Positions 44,596 to 53,248 are shown, counted from the stretch's first letter. The stretch is 54,607 bases of DNA from Deltaproteobacteria bacterium (GCA_022340465.1 JAJDNW010000037.1:1-54607); one strand, 5' to 3'. Program-made: numbers and translations. The notes: generated by a model from the sequence alone, not told the origin.

Positions 44596-45486
44596 ATGAT
44601 GAAAAACAAAGCTCCTAAAATAGGCCGGAACGACCCCTGCCCCTGCGGCAGCGGTTTGAAGTACAAGCGCTGTTGCGGCGACACGCAGGCCTCCTCGTCC
44701 GCGGACGTCGCAGCCATGTATGCCCGGAAGCATAATGTCCGGGTCAAACAGGGCAAAGATGTCGAGGCTATTCGCCGAGCCGGCCGGCTGGTGATGGAAA
44801 CGCTGGACATGGTCGAAGCAATGATCGCGCCCGGCCTGGTCACCGAAGAGATCAACACCCGGGTCCACGAATTTACCGTGAAGAACGGTGCCGTCCCCGC
44901 ACCGCTGAACTACCGGGGCTTTCCCAAAAGCGTCTGCGTATCCATCAACGACGTGATCTGCCACGGCATTCCGGGGCCCCACGCCCTGCAAGAGGGTGAT
45001 ATCGTCAACATCGACGTCACCACCATCCTCAACGGATACTACGCGGATGCCAACAAATCCTTTTTTGTGGGAAAGCCGTCGCCCGATGCCCGCAAGATTG
45101 TCGACGTCGCCCGCGAAAGCCTCAAAAGGGGTATTGCCATGGTCAAACCGGGCAACACCCTGGGCGATATCGGCTGGGCCATACAATCCTGGGCCGAGAG
45201 CCAGGAATGCTCGGTGGTCAGGGAATTCGTGGGTCACGGCGTGGGATTCGATTTTCACGAAGCGCCCCAGGTTCCCCACTTCGGCCGTCGTGGCCAGGGC
45301 CTTGCCCTCATTCCCGGCATGGTTTTTACCATCGAACCCATGATCAACCTGGGAGATAAAGCGCTGCGCATTCTGGAGGATAACTGGACCGCCGTCACCC
45401 GGGACGGATCCCTTTCGGCCCAATTCGAACAGACCCTCCTGGTAACCGACAACGGTTGTGAGAGCCTGACGCCCTACCCACTGTAA
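44596..45486 (+). CDS. map: methionine aminopeptidase type I with SEC-C motif
   Basis: Removes the N-terminal Met from nascent proteins. The 296-residue protein has an N-terminal SEC-C zinc motif, [18 protein letters not shown] (10-27), which in other proteins binds the ribosome or SecB-like partners. The catalytic pita-bread domain follows: [25 protein letters not shown] (metal-binding Asp), [12 protein letters not shown] (His), FTIEPMI (Glu) and the final Glu in [11 protein letters not shown]. No promoter or strong ribosome-binding site is seen directly upstream; the preceding gap is the heptamer array. Two adjacent ATGs begin the frame. Confidence 0.95.
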   Translation: MMKNKAPKIGRNDPCPCGSGLKYKRCCGDTQASSSADVAAMYARKHNVRVKQGKDVEAIRRAGRLVMETLDMVEAMIAPGLVTEEINTRVHEFTVKNGAVPAPLNYRGFPKSVCVSINDVICHGIPGPHALQEGDIVNIDVTTILNGYYADANKSFFVGKPSPDARKIVDVARESLKRGIAMVKPGNTLGDIGWAIQSWAESQECSVVREFVGHGVGFDFHEAPQVPHFGRRGQGLALIPGMVFTIEPMINLGDKALRILEDNWTAVTRDGSLSAQFEQTLLVTDNGCESLTPYPL

Positions 45487-45534
45487 TCCCGTTGATGATG
45501 CGTCTACCGTTTTTGACATTTTGAGGGGAACTTT

Positions 45535-45606
45535 AGGGGACGTTCATAAATATATAAATAACTTGTACCAAAAAAATAGTTATTTATATATTTATGAACG
45601 TCCCCT
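45535..45606. mobile_element. perfect 29-bp inverted repeat, MITE-like
   Basis: Arms AGGGGACGTTCATAAATATA... (45535-45563) and its exact reverse complement (45578-45606), separated by 14 nt with a run of seven A. The 72-nt unit has no coding capacity. The AT-rich core and GGGGACGTTC ends look like the palindromes I associate with IS200-like (Y1) transposase elements, but no transposase is present in the window. Confidence 0.7.
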
Positions 45607-45626
45607 CTATTACAAGGAAGACTAAA

Positions 45627-46478
45627 ATGCGTATCCACCTGCTGCAGCACGAAGCCCAAGCCGTCTCCACCAACGTTCTCGCCTGGGCGGCGCAAAACGG
45701 TCACGCCGTCACCCGAACCGATGTTCTGGAGGCCGACGTCCTGCCGGATGCCGGCGATTTCGATCTCCTGGTCGTTGCCGGCGGGCCGCAGCACATTTGG
45801 GAAAAAGACAAAAACCCCTGGCTGGGAAATGAAAAGAAACTGCTCGCCGCCGCGGCGGCGGCGGGAAAACATGTGCTGGGCATCTGCCTCGGCGCCCAGT
45901 TGCTGGCCGAAGTCCTCGGCGGCAGGGTGTTCGCCAACCCGCTCACGGAACTGGGCTGGTGCGCCGTCCAGCTGACATCCGCGGGTCTGACATCTCCCTT
46001 GTTCCGCGGGGTTCCCGAGCGCTTCACCATGTTTCAATGGCACAGCGACCATTTTTCACTGCCGGAGGGGGTCACCCGGCTGGCAACCAGCCCGGCCGCT
46101 CCAAACCAGGCCTTTGCCGACGCCGACGGCCGCCTGCTCGGCATCCAGTTCCATCCGGATTTCGATTGCGGGCTGATTGAAGACATGGTGCGGAGCGAAA
46201 CGGAAAAGTGGCCCGAAGGTCCCTTTGTCACCCCCCGGGAAACACTGCTTCAGGAGACGGCGGCCATCGAGGAGCCTGTCTGGCTCATGGAACTTCTGCT
46301 GGACAATATGGCCCAAGCCATGCAATCCTCAAATGCCCCCGAGCCACGCTCTCACCAAAATGACGATTGCCGTGATCAGAGCCGCGGCCTGGACAGGGGT
46401 GCCGAAGCGCTTTGCAGCCGTCTTGCCGTAGAGGAAACCGATAACCAGCCCCGACAGAAAGCCAAACAGGTGCGCTAG
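45627..46478 (+). CDS. class I glutamine amidotransferase-like protein
   Basis: A 283-residue protein with a GATase1 domain: oxyanion region VVAGGPQHIW, nucleophile elbow LGICLGAQLLAE with Cys87 and the catalytic HPD in GIQFHPDFD. It resembles stand-alone GMP-synthase-like amidotransferases, whose substrates are often unknown. Residues from about 235 are encoded antisense to the 3' end of the rhomboid gene and are of odd composition (Asp/Arg/Gln-rich), so the last 49 residues look like a read-through extension. The ATG is 21 nt after the MITE-like palindrome, which lies where a promoter would be expected. Confidence 0.85.
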   Translation: MRIHLLQHEAQAVSTNVLAWAAQNGHAVTRTDVLEADVLPDAGDFDLLVVAGGPQHIWEKDKNPWLGNEKKLLAAAAAAGKHVLGICLGAQLLAEVLGGRVFANPLTELGWCAVQLTSAGLTSPLFRGVPERFTMFQWHSDHFSLPEGVTRLATSPAAPNQAFADADGRLLGIQFHPDFDCGLIEDMVRSETEKWPEGPFVTPRETLLQETAAIEEPVWLMELLLDNMAQAMQSSNAPEPRSHQNDDCRDQSRGLDRGAEALCSRLAVEETDNQPRQKAKQVR

Positions 46479-47186
46479 AATGTCCGCGTGCGCGGACGAT
46501 CCCAAAAAGCCCAGCAGGGCCAGGCCGGCGCCCAGCGGCAAAAGGGCCTTGATGCGGCGGCCGGGGTGCTCCAGGCGGCGCAAAAACTGCCAGGCAGTAA
46601 GAAGGCCCAGGGCCCCGAAAACCGCCGTGGACGCCCCGATGGAGCTGTGGCCCGTCTTGTAAACCACCGCATTCATCACATTGCCGCCAATCCCGGCCGA
46701 CAGGATCATCAGCCAGCCGACGCCCCACCCCATGATGGAGCAGACGGCCGACCCCAGAACCGCGATGCCCACCATGTTCCCTGCCAGGTGGACCGCACCG
46801 CTGTGCAACAGCAGCGCCGTTGCCGCCCGATACCACTCGCCGTCGAGCATTCGCCCGGCCGTGGCCGCGTAGCTGTCCATCAGGAAACGGCTGTCCGGCT
46901 GCATGGTCACAAAAACATGCACCGCGGCCAGCAGCAGCGCCCCCCAGATTCCGGCCAGGCTTTTTTTGAAATCGCGGAAAATGTCTTCGGAAACGATTGG
47001 GTCCGGGCGGTTTTCAATCCTATAGGCGTCGATCAGGCCGGCAGCCTCCGCCGACCGGTCCGGCGCGACCTCCAGTTCCCACCCGTCCGCCTGCCGCACC
47101 GCCCGGGAAGCGATCCCGGCGGAAAGCAGAACCAGTTGGTAGGTTTCCACCTCCTCCTTCGACAGCTTGTCAACGACAGTGATCAT
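46329..47186 (-). CDS. rhomboid-family intramembrane serine protease
   Basis: Cleaves membrane proteins within the bilayer. About 285 residues: a cytoplasmic N-terminal domain (1-75, with SKEEVETYQLVLLSAGI) and a six-to-seven-span membrane domain. The catalytic dyad is Ser186 in IGASTAVFG and His239 in ILAHLFGFLSG; HLAGNM near 133 matches the oxyanion H-x3-N motif. The start could be the ATG at 47186 or a TTG two codons upstream; neither has a good ribosome-binding site. A hairpin repeat shared with the rplY leader lies just upstream. Its last 150 nt overlap the amidotransferase gene on the other strand. Confidence 0.88.
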   Translation of the reverse strand: MITVVDKLSKEEVETYQLVLLSAGIASRAVRQADGWELEVAPDRSAEAAGLIDAYRIENRPDPIVSEDIFRDFKKSLAGIWGALLLAAVHVFVTMQPDSRFLMDSYAATAGRMLDGEWYRAATALLLHSGAVHLAGNMVGIAVLGSAVCSIMGWGVGWLMILSAGIGGNVMNAVVYKTGHSSIGASTAVFGALGLLTAWQFLRRLEHPGRRIKALLPLGAGLALLGFLGSSAHADILAHLFGFLSGLVIGFLYGKTAAKRFGTPVQAAALITAIVILVRAWLGGI

Positions 47187-47190
47187 ATTC

Positions 47191-47227
47191 AAATAAAATC
47201 GGGTACCACGATTTTATGAAACGCGGC
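47191..47227 (-). repeat. leader hairpin repeat, copy 2 (before the rhomboid gene)
   Basis: ATAAAATCG (47193-47201) and CGATTTTAT (47209-47217) form the same 9-bp stem as at 8175-8209, here with a 7-nt loop GGTACCA. The flanking GCGGC is also conserved. It sits 5 nt before the rhomboid ATG and contains the stop codon of the EamA remnant. Confidence 0.7.
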
Positions 47228-47528
47228 TGACGTCGCTTTCCTGCAAAGCGGCACAAGTAAAATATCCGAAAATCCGTTTCCAGCGCGCCGCCGGCGTCAG
47301 GGTGACCAGGTTGCCGGCCAGAACGACGACAACCCCCAATGCGGCGGTCAGCCTCCAGTGATAGGACTCGAAAAGCGTGGAAAGAAAAAGGGATGCCAGG
47401 CAAAACCGGTAGCTCACCGAAAGAACCGGCGGCACCTGCGTCAGCTGCAGCTTGATGCCCAACCAGGTCGATCCCCAGATCAGGGTGGCGCCCGCATAAA
47501 GGATGCAGTTGAGCAGCAGGTCCCCCGT
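47214..47528 (-). pseudogene. EamA/DMT transporter remnant with internal deletion
   Basis: An open frame of about 105 codons lacking a normal start. It encodes the first EamA segment LYAGATLIWGSTWLGIKLQL, part of the second (VPPVLSVSYRFCLASLFL) and then jumps directly to what looks like the last segment of the family (TLFESYHWRLTAALGVVVVLAGNLVTL). Full EamA proteins have ten segments and about 290 residues, so roughly 190 residues are missing in frame. Repeat copy C begins 8 nt beyond its 5' end, and its stop lies in the rhomboid leader repeat. Almost certainly non-functional as a transporter. Confidence 0.75.
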
Positions 47529-47535
47529 TTAAAGG

Positions 47536-47599
47536 ATTGAACACTCCCCGCAGCAAGCTTAAGGGGAATCTTCACCGTAAGGAATTCTATCAATTATGA
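47536..47599 (+). repeat. dispersed palindromic repeat, copy C
   Basis: TTGAACACTCCCCGCAGCAA, GCTTAAGGGGAATCTTCACC and GTAAGGAATTCTATCAATTA match copy A with one substitution over about 57 bp. It lacks the outer TTCGCTCGC hairpin part and ends at ATTATGA. It abuts the 5' end of the EamA remnant. Confidence 0.8.
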
Positions 47600-47618
47600 G
47601 CCCATCTCTGTTTCACTT

Positions 47619-47646
47619 GGACCCTTGAACCCTGGAACCCTTTTCC
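47619..47646. repeat. short 7-nt-period tract
   Basis: Four heptamers: GGACCCT, TGAACCC, TGGAACC, CTTTTCC. A shifted reading gives ACCCTTG, AACCCTG, GAACCCT. Short, so weaker than the other arrays. Confidence 0.4.
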
Positions 47647-47697
47647 CCTTGTGGGATATTAACTAGCGGCGAAGCCGCGTACACAAACACATTTTCC

Positions 47698-47718
47698 TTC
47701 TGCAGGATTTCTGCAGAA
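47698..47718 (-). terminator. possible terminator or 3' hairpin of panB
   Basis: TTCTGCAG (47698-47705) pairs with CTGCAGAA (47711-47718) around a 5-nt loop, just after the panB stop. No good T tract follows on the minus strand, so it may be an mRNA-stabilising hairpin. Confidence 0.4.
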
Positions 47719-47725
47719 CGAAAAT

Positions 47726-48565
47726 TTATTTGGTTAGCTGGGCCAGCGTTTCATCCGGCATCTTGAAGGAGTGTTCGGCCGCCGGAAAGGCCGCCTCCTG
47801 GACGTCCTTCTTGTACGCGTTCAACGCCTCCAGGATGATCGGCCGTATCTTGGTGTACTGCTTGACGAATTTGGGTATGAACTTGTCGAAAAGACCGATC
47901 ATGTCGTGGGTTACCAGGACCTGGCCATCCACGTCCACCCCCGCTCCGATGCCGATGACCGGCACCGTGACCGACTCGGCCACGAGTTTTCCCAGGGGGG
48001 CCGGAACCGCCTCCAGGATGATGGAAAACACACCTGCCGCCTCCAGGGCCCTGGCATCTTCGATGATGCGCCTGGCGGCCTCGGCATCTTTGCCCTGCAT
48101 CTTGAAGCCGCCCAGGGCGCTCGCCGTCTGGGGCGTCAATCCGATGTGTCCCTGCACCGGGATGCCGGCCTTGACGATGGCCTCGACTGTCGGCGCGAAA
48201 TCGACGCCGCCTTCCAGCTTGACCACATCGCAGCCGCCCTCTTTCATCAGCCGCCCGGCATTGCGCACGGCCTCCTCGATCGAAACGTTGTAGCTCATGA
48301 AAGGCATGTCGCCCACAATGAGCGGCCCCTTGCAGCCGCGCACGACCGCCTTGATGTGGTGAATCATGTGCGCCATGGTGACTTCTACGGTGCCGTCAAG
48401 GCCCATCACCACCATGCCCAAAGAGTCGCCCACCAGAACGATGTCGACGCCGGCCTCGTCGGCCAACAGCCCGAACGGATAGTCGTAGGCGGTCACCATG
48501 ACCAGTTTGCGTTTGTCCGCCTTGGCCTTTTTTACATCCATTACCGTCACTTTGTTGCTTGCCAT
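47726..48565 (-). CDS. panB: 3-methyl-2-oxobutanoate hydroxymethyltransferase
   Basis: First committed step of pantothenate (coenzyme A) synthesis; transfers a hydroxymethyl group from methylene-tetrahydrofolate to alpha-ketoisovalerate. The 279-residue length is typical. The Mg-binding VLVGDSLGMVVMG, KLEGG with the substrate Lys, GHIGLTPQ and the catalytic Glu in IILEAVPAPLG are all present. It follows panE with a 42-nt gap on the same strand, giving a panE-panB unit. panC and panD are not in the window. Confidence 0.97.
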   Translation of the reverse strand: MASNKVTVMDVKKAKADKRKLVMVTAYDYPFGLLADEAGVDIVLVGDSLGMVVMGLDGTVEVTMAHMIHHIKAVVRGCKGPLIVGDMPFMSYNVSIEEAVRNAGRLMKEGGCDVVKLEGGVDFAPTVEAIVKAGIPVQGHIGLTPQTASALGGFKMQGKDAEAARRIIEDARALEAAGVFSIILEAVPAPLGKLVAESVTVPVIGIGAGVDVDGQVLVTHDMIGLFDKFIPKFVKQYTKIRPIILEALNAYKKDVQEAAFPAAEHSFKMPDETLAQLTK

Positions 48566-48584
48566 TGGTTGCTCTCCTTTTTTC

Positions 48585-48620
48585 AGTCTTTATAAGTCTT
48601 ATAGGTCCTATAGGTAGTTT
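48585..48620. repeat. 9-nt-period tract
   Basis: Four nonamers: AGTCTTTAT, AAGTCTTAT, AGGTCCTAT, AGGTAGTTT. The tract spans the panE-panB gap and runs into the last codons of panE. Confidence 0.5.
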
Positions 48621-49522
48621 GCCTGCAGCGTTTCCACCAGGGCGGTCAACGTCCGGTTCACCGGTGCCGGCAGCCCCAGCCTTTCCGCTTCCTCCACCAC
48701 CACGCCGTTGATGGCCCCGATTTCCGTCATGCGCCGGTTGTCCACATCCTGTCCCATGGAGGAACGGTTGGCGCCGGTCGCCCGCGCCACCTCCAGGACA
48801 TGTTCCACCGCGTCCGGGCGGACGGCTATCTGTTGCGCCTCCGCCACGGCAATGGCCTCCTCCACGGCGGCCCTCGACAGCGCCACGGTGGCCGGCAAGT
48901 CCAGCAACTGGCCGTTCTTGATGCCGGTCAGGGCGGTAATGGCGTTGATCCCCACGTTGATCAGGAGTTTCCCCCACACGATGCTGCGCACATCTGCGGA
49001 CACGTCCGTTTCGATACCGGCCCCGGAAAAAAAAGCCGCCACCTGCTCGGCCTTGTGGGTGTTTTGCCGATGCCACATGCCGATGGTGGTCAAACCGCTG
49101 CCGGCATGGCGGATGCTTCCGGGCCCCAGCATGGTGGCGCCATGGGAGGTGGTGCCGGCGATGACATGGCCGGGCTCGACCTCCCGGGCGATCCGGTCGG
49201 CGTTGCCCATGCCGTTCTGCAGCGTCAGAACGAGACCGTCGCGTCCGGCAAGCGCTTTGGCGGTCCTGGCCGCGGCCTCCGTCTGAGTCGACTTGACGAA
49301 CACGATCGTAAGATCGCTCTCCCCGACGGTTTCGGGATCCATGGTCGCCTGCAGTCGAACGGTCCGCACCCGCCCGTCCCTTTCGATGGTAAGCCCCCGG
49401 TCATTGACGGCATCCACGTGTTCGCTCCAGATATCGACCAGCCACACCTCGGCCCCTGCCTCCGCCAACAGTCCTCCGAAAAGGCTTCCCATGGCGCCTG
49501 CACCGACGACGGCTATTTTCAT
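48608..49522 (-). CDS. panE: 2-dehydropantoate 2-reductase
   Basis: NADPH-dependent reduction of ketopantoate to pantoate, the step after PanB. The 304-residue protein has the N-terminal dinucleotide motif IAVVGAGAMGSLFGGLLAEAG, the LTLQNGMGNADRI region, the catalytic Lys in VWGKLLINVGINAITAL and the C-terminal substrate helix SSMGQDVDNRRMTEIGAINGVVV. AGGAGGAAAG precedes the ATG. It is upstream of panB in the same unit. Confidence 0.95.
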   Translation of the reverse strand: MKIAVVGAGAMGSLFGGLLAEAGAEVWLVDIWSEHVDAVNDRGLTIERDGRVRTVRLQATMDPETVGESDLTIVFVKSTQTEAAARTAKALAGRDGLVLTLQNGMGNADRIAREVEPGHVIAGTTSHGATMLGPGSIRHAGSGLTTIGMWHRQNTHKAEQVAAFFSGAGIETDVSADVRSIVWGKLLINVGINAITALTGIKNGQLLDLPATVALSRAAVEEAIAVAEAQQIAVRPDAVEHVLEVARATGANRSSMGQDVDNRRMTEIGAINGVVVEEAERLGLPAPVNRTLTALVETLQANYL

Positions 49523-49746
49523 CTTTCCTCCTTTGTTTTTGGCTTGAACCCCCGGATCCTGCCCCTGGTTCTTTAAACCGTATACCGTAACGGAAAAGCA
49601 CGAAAATGTTCATGGTCTTTTTCGTGTTTTTGGACGTTCGTGTTTTCGTACTAAATGATCTTTATCTTTTCCGGTTTATCCGGATTGGGATTTCGGATTT
49701 TATTCCACGCAGTCCATGACGCCTGTAGCGGTGCCATCGGGTTCAA
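49523..49746. other. intergenic region with AT-rich, weakly periodic sequence
   Basis: A 224-nt gap between panE and dppF. It contains TTTAAACCGTATACCGTAAC, reiterated TTCGTG and GTTTTCG words, and TCCGG/TTTCGGA words, with a loose 7-nt spacing. No gene is seen. Confidence 0.4.
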
Positions 49747-50736
49747 TTAGTCGCCAACCCCGGTTCCATCGTTCAGCCAGCAGGCCACCCGGTGGCGGTC
49801 AGCGGCCTCGATCAGGACCGGCCGCTCCATCCTGCAGCGGTCGTGCACGTGCGGACAGCGGGTGTGAAACCTGCACCCGGGCGGCGGATCGATGGGACTG
49901 GGCACGTCTCCCTCCAGCGGGGCGGGCGGCACCTGCCCCTGGGGGTTCGGCAGGGGAACCGCCTCCAGCAGTGCCCGCGTGTAGGGGTGCCGGGGCGTCA
50001 CGCTGAAAACCTCCGCCGGCGCCGTTTCGACGATGCCGCCCAGGTACATCACCGCAATGCGGTCGCAGATGTGTTCCACCACGCTGAGATCGTGGGAGAT
50101 GAACACGTAGGAAAGGCCGAATTCCTCCCTCAGGTCTTCGAGAAGGTTGATCACCTGGGCCTGAATGGAAACGTCCAAGGCGCTGACCGGTTCGTCGGCG
50201 ACGATCAATTTGGGTCTGACGCACAGTGACCTGGCAATGCCGATGCGCTGACGCTGGCCGCCTGAAAACTCATGGGGATACTTGTCCAGGTCGCCGGCGC
50301 GCAACCCCACCTTTTCCAGCAGGTCCACGGCCTGCTCCTTTCTTTGCCGGCGGGTCAGATGGTCGTGGGCCCGCATGGGCTCGGTGACGATGGCTTCGAC
50401 CTTCATCCGCGGGTCCAGGCTCGAAAAGGGGTCCTGGAAAATGATCTGCATTTTCCGCCTCAAGGGGCGCAGATCCGTCCGGGAAAGGCACGTAATGTCC
50501 TCGCCCTCGAGAAAAATGGTTCCCGCCGTGGGATCCAGCAGCCTCAGAATCAACCGGCCCAGCGTGGTCTTCCCGCAGCCCGATTCGCCCACCAGGCCGA
50601 AACTCTCCCCCCCGGCCACCCGGAAGGACACGCCGTCCACCGCCTTGACCCAGGCGTGCGGCTTCGACATCAAACCGCCCCCCAGCGGAAAGTGTTTGAC
50701 GAGGTTCTCGATTTTCAGAAGGTCCGTGTCAGGCAT
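49747..50736 (-). CDS. dppF: oligopeptide/dipeptide ABC transporter ATP-binding protein (DppF/OppF)
   Basis: One of two ATPases driving peptide import. The 329-residue protein has Walker [10 protein letters not shown] (50-58), signature [14 protein letters not shown], Walker [13 protein letters not shown] and the C-terminal oligo_HPY domain with [14 protein letters not shown], whose Cys set may hold a [4Fe-4S] cluster. It overlaps dppD by 8 nt and is the last gene of the operon. Dipeptide, oligopeptide and nickel systems are hard to distinguish by ATPase alone; the peptidase in the operon favours peptides. Confidence 0.93.
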   Translation of the reverse strand: MPDTDLLKIENLVKHFPLGGGLMSKPHAWVKAVDGVSFRVAGGESFGLVGESGCGKTTLGRLILRLLDPTAGTIFLEGEDITCLSRTDLRPLRRKMQIIFQDPFSSLDPRMKVEAIVTEPMRAHDHLTRRQRKEQAVDLLEKVGLRAGDLDKYPHEFSGGQRQRIGIARSLCVRPKLIVADEPVSALDVSIQAQVINLLEDLREEFGLSYVFISHDLSVVEHICDRIAVMYLGGIVETAPAEVFSVTPRHPYTRALLEAVPLPNPQGQVPPAPLEGDVPSPIDPPPGCRFHTRCPHVHDRCRMERPVLIEAADRHRVACWLNDGTGVGD

Positions 50737-51736
50737 GCCCGGTCCCTCCTCCGGACGGCTGCACCAGCCAGCAGCGGGCCGACCGTCCCCCGCCTAAAGC
50801 CTGCAGCGCGGGCTGCTGTTCCCGGCACCTGTCGAACACCTCGGGGCACCGGTCGGCGAACTTGCAGCCCGAAACGGGCTCCATCAGCGAAGGCACCGTT
50901 CCCTTGATCTCGTTCAGGCGCTGCTTGCGGCCGGCGGCCCGGCTGCCCAGCCGCGGAATCGATTTGAGCAGCCCCCGGGTGTATGGGTGCAGCGGGCTCC
51001 CGAAAATATCATCCACACCGGCCGTCTCCACCACCTGCCCGGCATACATCACCACCACGCGACGGGCCATTTGAGCCACCACGCCCAGATCGTGGGTGAT
51101 CAGCAGCATGGACGTGCCCGTTTCCTTTTTGAGGCCCTCCATCAGGGAAAGAATCTGCGACTGGATGGAAACATCCAGGGCGGTTGTCGGCTCGTCGGCG
51201 ATCAGCAGCCTCGGCCGGCACACCATGGCCATGGCGATCATCACGCGCTGCCGCATGCCGCCCGACAACTGATGCGGATATTCGTCAATCCGCTTTTCCG
51301 GCGCGGGAATTTTCACCTGCCCGAGCCAGTGCACGGCCTGCTCGAGCGCTTCCTGCCGGTCCATGTTGCGGTGAACCATCAAAGGCTCGGCCACCTGGCG
51401 GCCGATGGTGAGCACGGGGTTCAAAGAGGTCATGGGCTCCTGAAAAATCATGGAGATGTCGCGCCCGCGAATGCTGCGGAGCTTGTCCGGGGCCATGGCC
51501 AAAAGGTCCTTTCCGTCGAAAAGGATGCGGCCCGAGTGAATCCGGCCCGGCGGGGACGCCACCAGCCCGAGGATACTGAGCGAAGTGACGCTCTTGCCGC
51601 ACCCGGATTCACCCACCAGCCCGACCGTTTCCCCCTCGGCAACGGACAGGCTGACATGGTCCACGGCCCTGCCGACACCCTCGGGGGTGTGAAAGTCGAC
51701 CGCCAGGTCCTCTATTTCAAGCAGATTTTTGCCCAA
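50729..51736 (-). CDS. dppD: oligopeptide/dipeptide ABC transporter ATP-binding protein (DppD/OppD)
   Basis: Partner ATPase of DppF. The 335-residue protein has Walker [10 protein letters not shown] (42-50), signature [15 protein letters not shown], Walker [13 protein letters not shown] and the C-terminal oligo_HPY domain with [21 protein letters not shown] is characteristic of the DppD/OppD branch. It overlaps dppF at its 3' end and lies 205 nt after the M20 peptidase gene. Confidence 0.93.
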   Translation of the reverse strand: MGKNLLEIEDLAVDFHTPEGVGRAVDHVSLSVAEGETVGLVGESGCGKSVTSLSILGLVASPPGRIHSGRILFDGKDLLAMAPDKLRSIRGRDISMIFQEPMTSLNPVLTIGRQVAEPLMVHRNMDRQEALEQAVHWLGQVKIPAPEKRIDEYPHQLSGGMRQRVMIAMAMVCRPRLLIADEPTTALDVSIQSQILSLMEGLKKETGTSMLLITHDLGVVAQMARRVVVMYAGQVVETAGVDDIFGSPLHPYTRGLLKSIPRLGSRAAGRKQRLNEIKGTVPSLMEPVSGCKFADRCPEVFDRCREQQPALQALGGGRSARCWLVQPSGGGTGHA

Positions 51737-51941
51737 GACTAACGCCTTTCACTGGTTTACGGTTCCTCCATACCTCTGAGCCATATCAACAAATTTTGCC
51801 GATCGTGTGCATAGATAGCGTTTGTCGTGTTATTCGGCATCCTGAGGGCTTCGAAAAAAATGTTTCTCATGTTGGACCTAGGTTGTATCGGAACACATAT
51901 ATGACAACCGCTGTAACCGACGCTGAACCTCTCCAACACCG

Positions 51942-53222
51942 TTAATCGTTGGACGGCGTTAGATAGTGCAGCGCCGCCAGCGCATAGGTGTCCGCCGTCT
52001 CCTTCAGCTGGTTGATATCCACCCACTCGTCTTTCTGGTGCGGCACCTGGCGGTCGCCGGCGCCCATGGTGACGATGGGGATGCCTTTCATGGCCCACAG
52101 AAAGGTGCCGTCGGTGGCGCCGGGGACGCCCGCGTATTCCGGTTCCGCGTTCAGCACCCGGCGTGTGGCCCACGCCGCCGCCGCGACCACCGGATCGTTC
52201 GCGTCGGTTTTGGTGCAGGGACGGTCGGTGAGAAATTCCACTTGCACGTCCATGCGGTGGTCGCGTTCGAGCCGCAGCTGCCGGTCATAGGCCGCGTAGT
52301 CGTCGGCCACTTTCTTTGCCGTCGCCTCTGCCAGGGCGGTCAGGTCGTTGCGGATGCTCGCGTGATCCTGGCCCGGGATGGTGCGCACGTCGACCAGGAG
52401 TCGCGCTTCACCCGGCATGACGTTCAACTGGGCCGCCCCCCCGGAAGGCGCCTGAATGACGGTGGGGGTAAAGCTGGCCCACCCCAGGTGCCGGTCCCTC
52501 CCAAGCTTTTCGACTGCGGCCCGCTCGAGCCGGTGCAGGCCGTTTATCAGTTCGGCCAGGGCCGGGGCCGTGTTGAGGCCCGACAGGGGCATGGCCCCGT
52601 GGCTCATCCGCCCGCCGATCGTGTAGCTGGCCCGGATCGCCCCCTTCTGTGACGTACAGACGAGGCCGTCCTGGGGCTCGCAGATGATGGCCCCCGTCAC
52701 GTCGTCCGCATGGCCTTTTTCGATGAAATCGAGCACCCCCAGCATCAGGTCCTCTTCATCACAGAGCACGCCGCCCACGATGCCGCCGGAGAGGGGAACG
52801 CCCGCCCGTTTCAAGGCATCCATGGCGATCAGCATGGCGCAGAGGTTCCCCTTGGTGTCGTTGGTTCCCCGCCCGTACATGCGGCCGCCCTCGATCTGGG
52901 CGCCGAAGGGGTCGTAATGCCACGTTTCCACGTCACCGGGCGTCACGACGTCGGTGTGGCCCTCGAACATCAGCTTCCGCTCCCCCGGACCCGCGTCCCA
53001 GGAGACGATGACGTTGGGCCTTCCGGGCGCCACCTGGTCCACCTGCACCTGAAAGCCCTTCTGCTTCGCCCAGCGGGCCACATGTTCGGCCGCCTCCTGC
53101 TCGCCGGTCCCGGCAATGGGGTCCCAGACCGAGTTGATCTTGACCATTTCCGCCGTCAGATTGAGCAGTTCCTCGTGATCGACACTCTCGAGTACCTTTT
53201 TTACAACGTCATTGGGAATCAT
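51942..53222 (-). CDS. M20 family metallopeptidase (ArgE/DapE-like)
   Basis: Zinc-dependent exopeptidase or deacylase of the cytoplasm. The 426-residue protein has metal ligands His89 in FEGHTDVV, Asp122 in GRGTNDTKG, Glu in CDEED (155-159) and a C-terminal His in QVPHQKDEWV. A dimerisation domain occupies about 200-320. It lies between the permease genes (26 nt after dppC) and the ATPase genes of the peptide transporter, on the same strand, which suggests it hydrolyses or deacylates the imported compound. ArgE, DapE and carboxypeptidase specificity cannot be told apart here. Confidence 0.88.
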   Translation of the reverse strand: MIPNDVVKKVLESVDHEELLNLTAEMVKINSVWDPIAGTGEQEAAEHVARWAKQKGFQVQVDQVAPGRPNVIVSWDAGPGERKLMFEGHTDVVTPGDVETWHYDPFGAQIEGGRMYGRGTNDTKGNLCAMLIAMDALKRAGVPLSGGIVGGVLCDEEDLMLGVLDFIEKGHADDVTGAIICEPQDGLVCTSQKGAIRASYTIGGRMSHGAMPLSGLNTAPALAELINGLHRLERAAVEKLGRDRHLGWASFTPTVIQAPSGGAAQLNVMPGEARLLVDVRTIPGQDHASIRNDLTALAEATAKKVADDYAAYDRQLRLERDHRMDVQVEFLTDRPCTKTDANDPVVAAAAWATRRVLNAEPEYAGVPGATDGTFLWAMKGIPIVTMGAGDRQVPHQKDEWVDINQLKETADTYALAALHYLTPSND

Positions 53223-53248
53223 GTCACACCTTTGTCATTCGATATTTT

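Noticed and set aside
44071-45519. 482-codon open frame antisense to the FadD-like and map genes
   Set aside because: Runs across two well-supported genes and through the heptamer array; no family signal.
51757-52173. 138-codon frame between dppD and the peptidase gene
   Set aside because: Mostly an alternative frame of the peptidase gene; the remaining 205-nt gap shows no conserved protein or clear signal.
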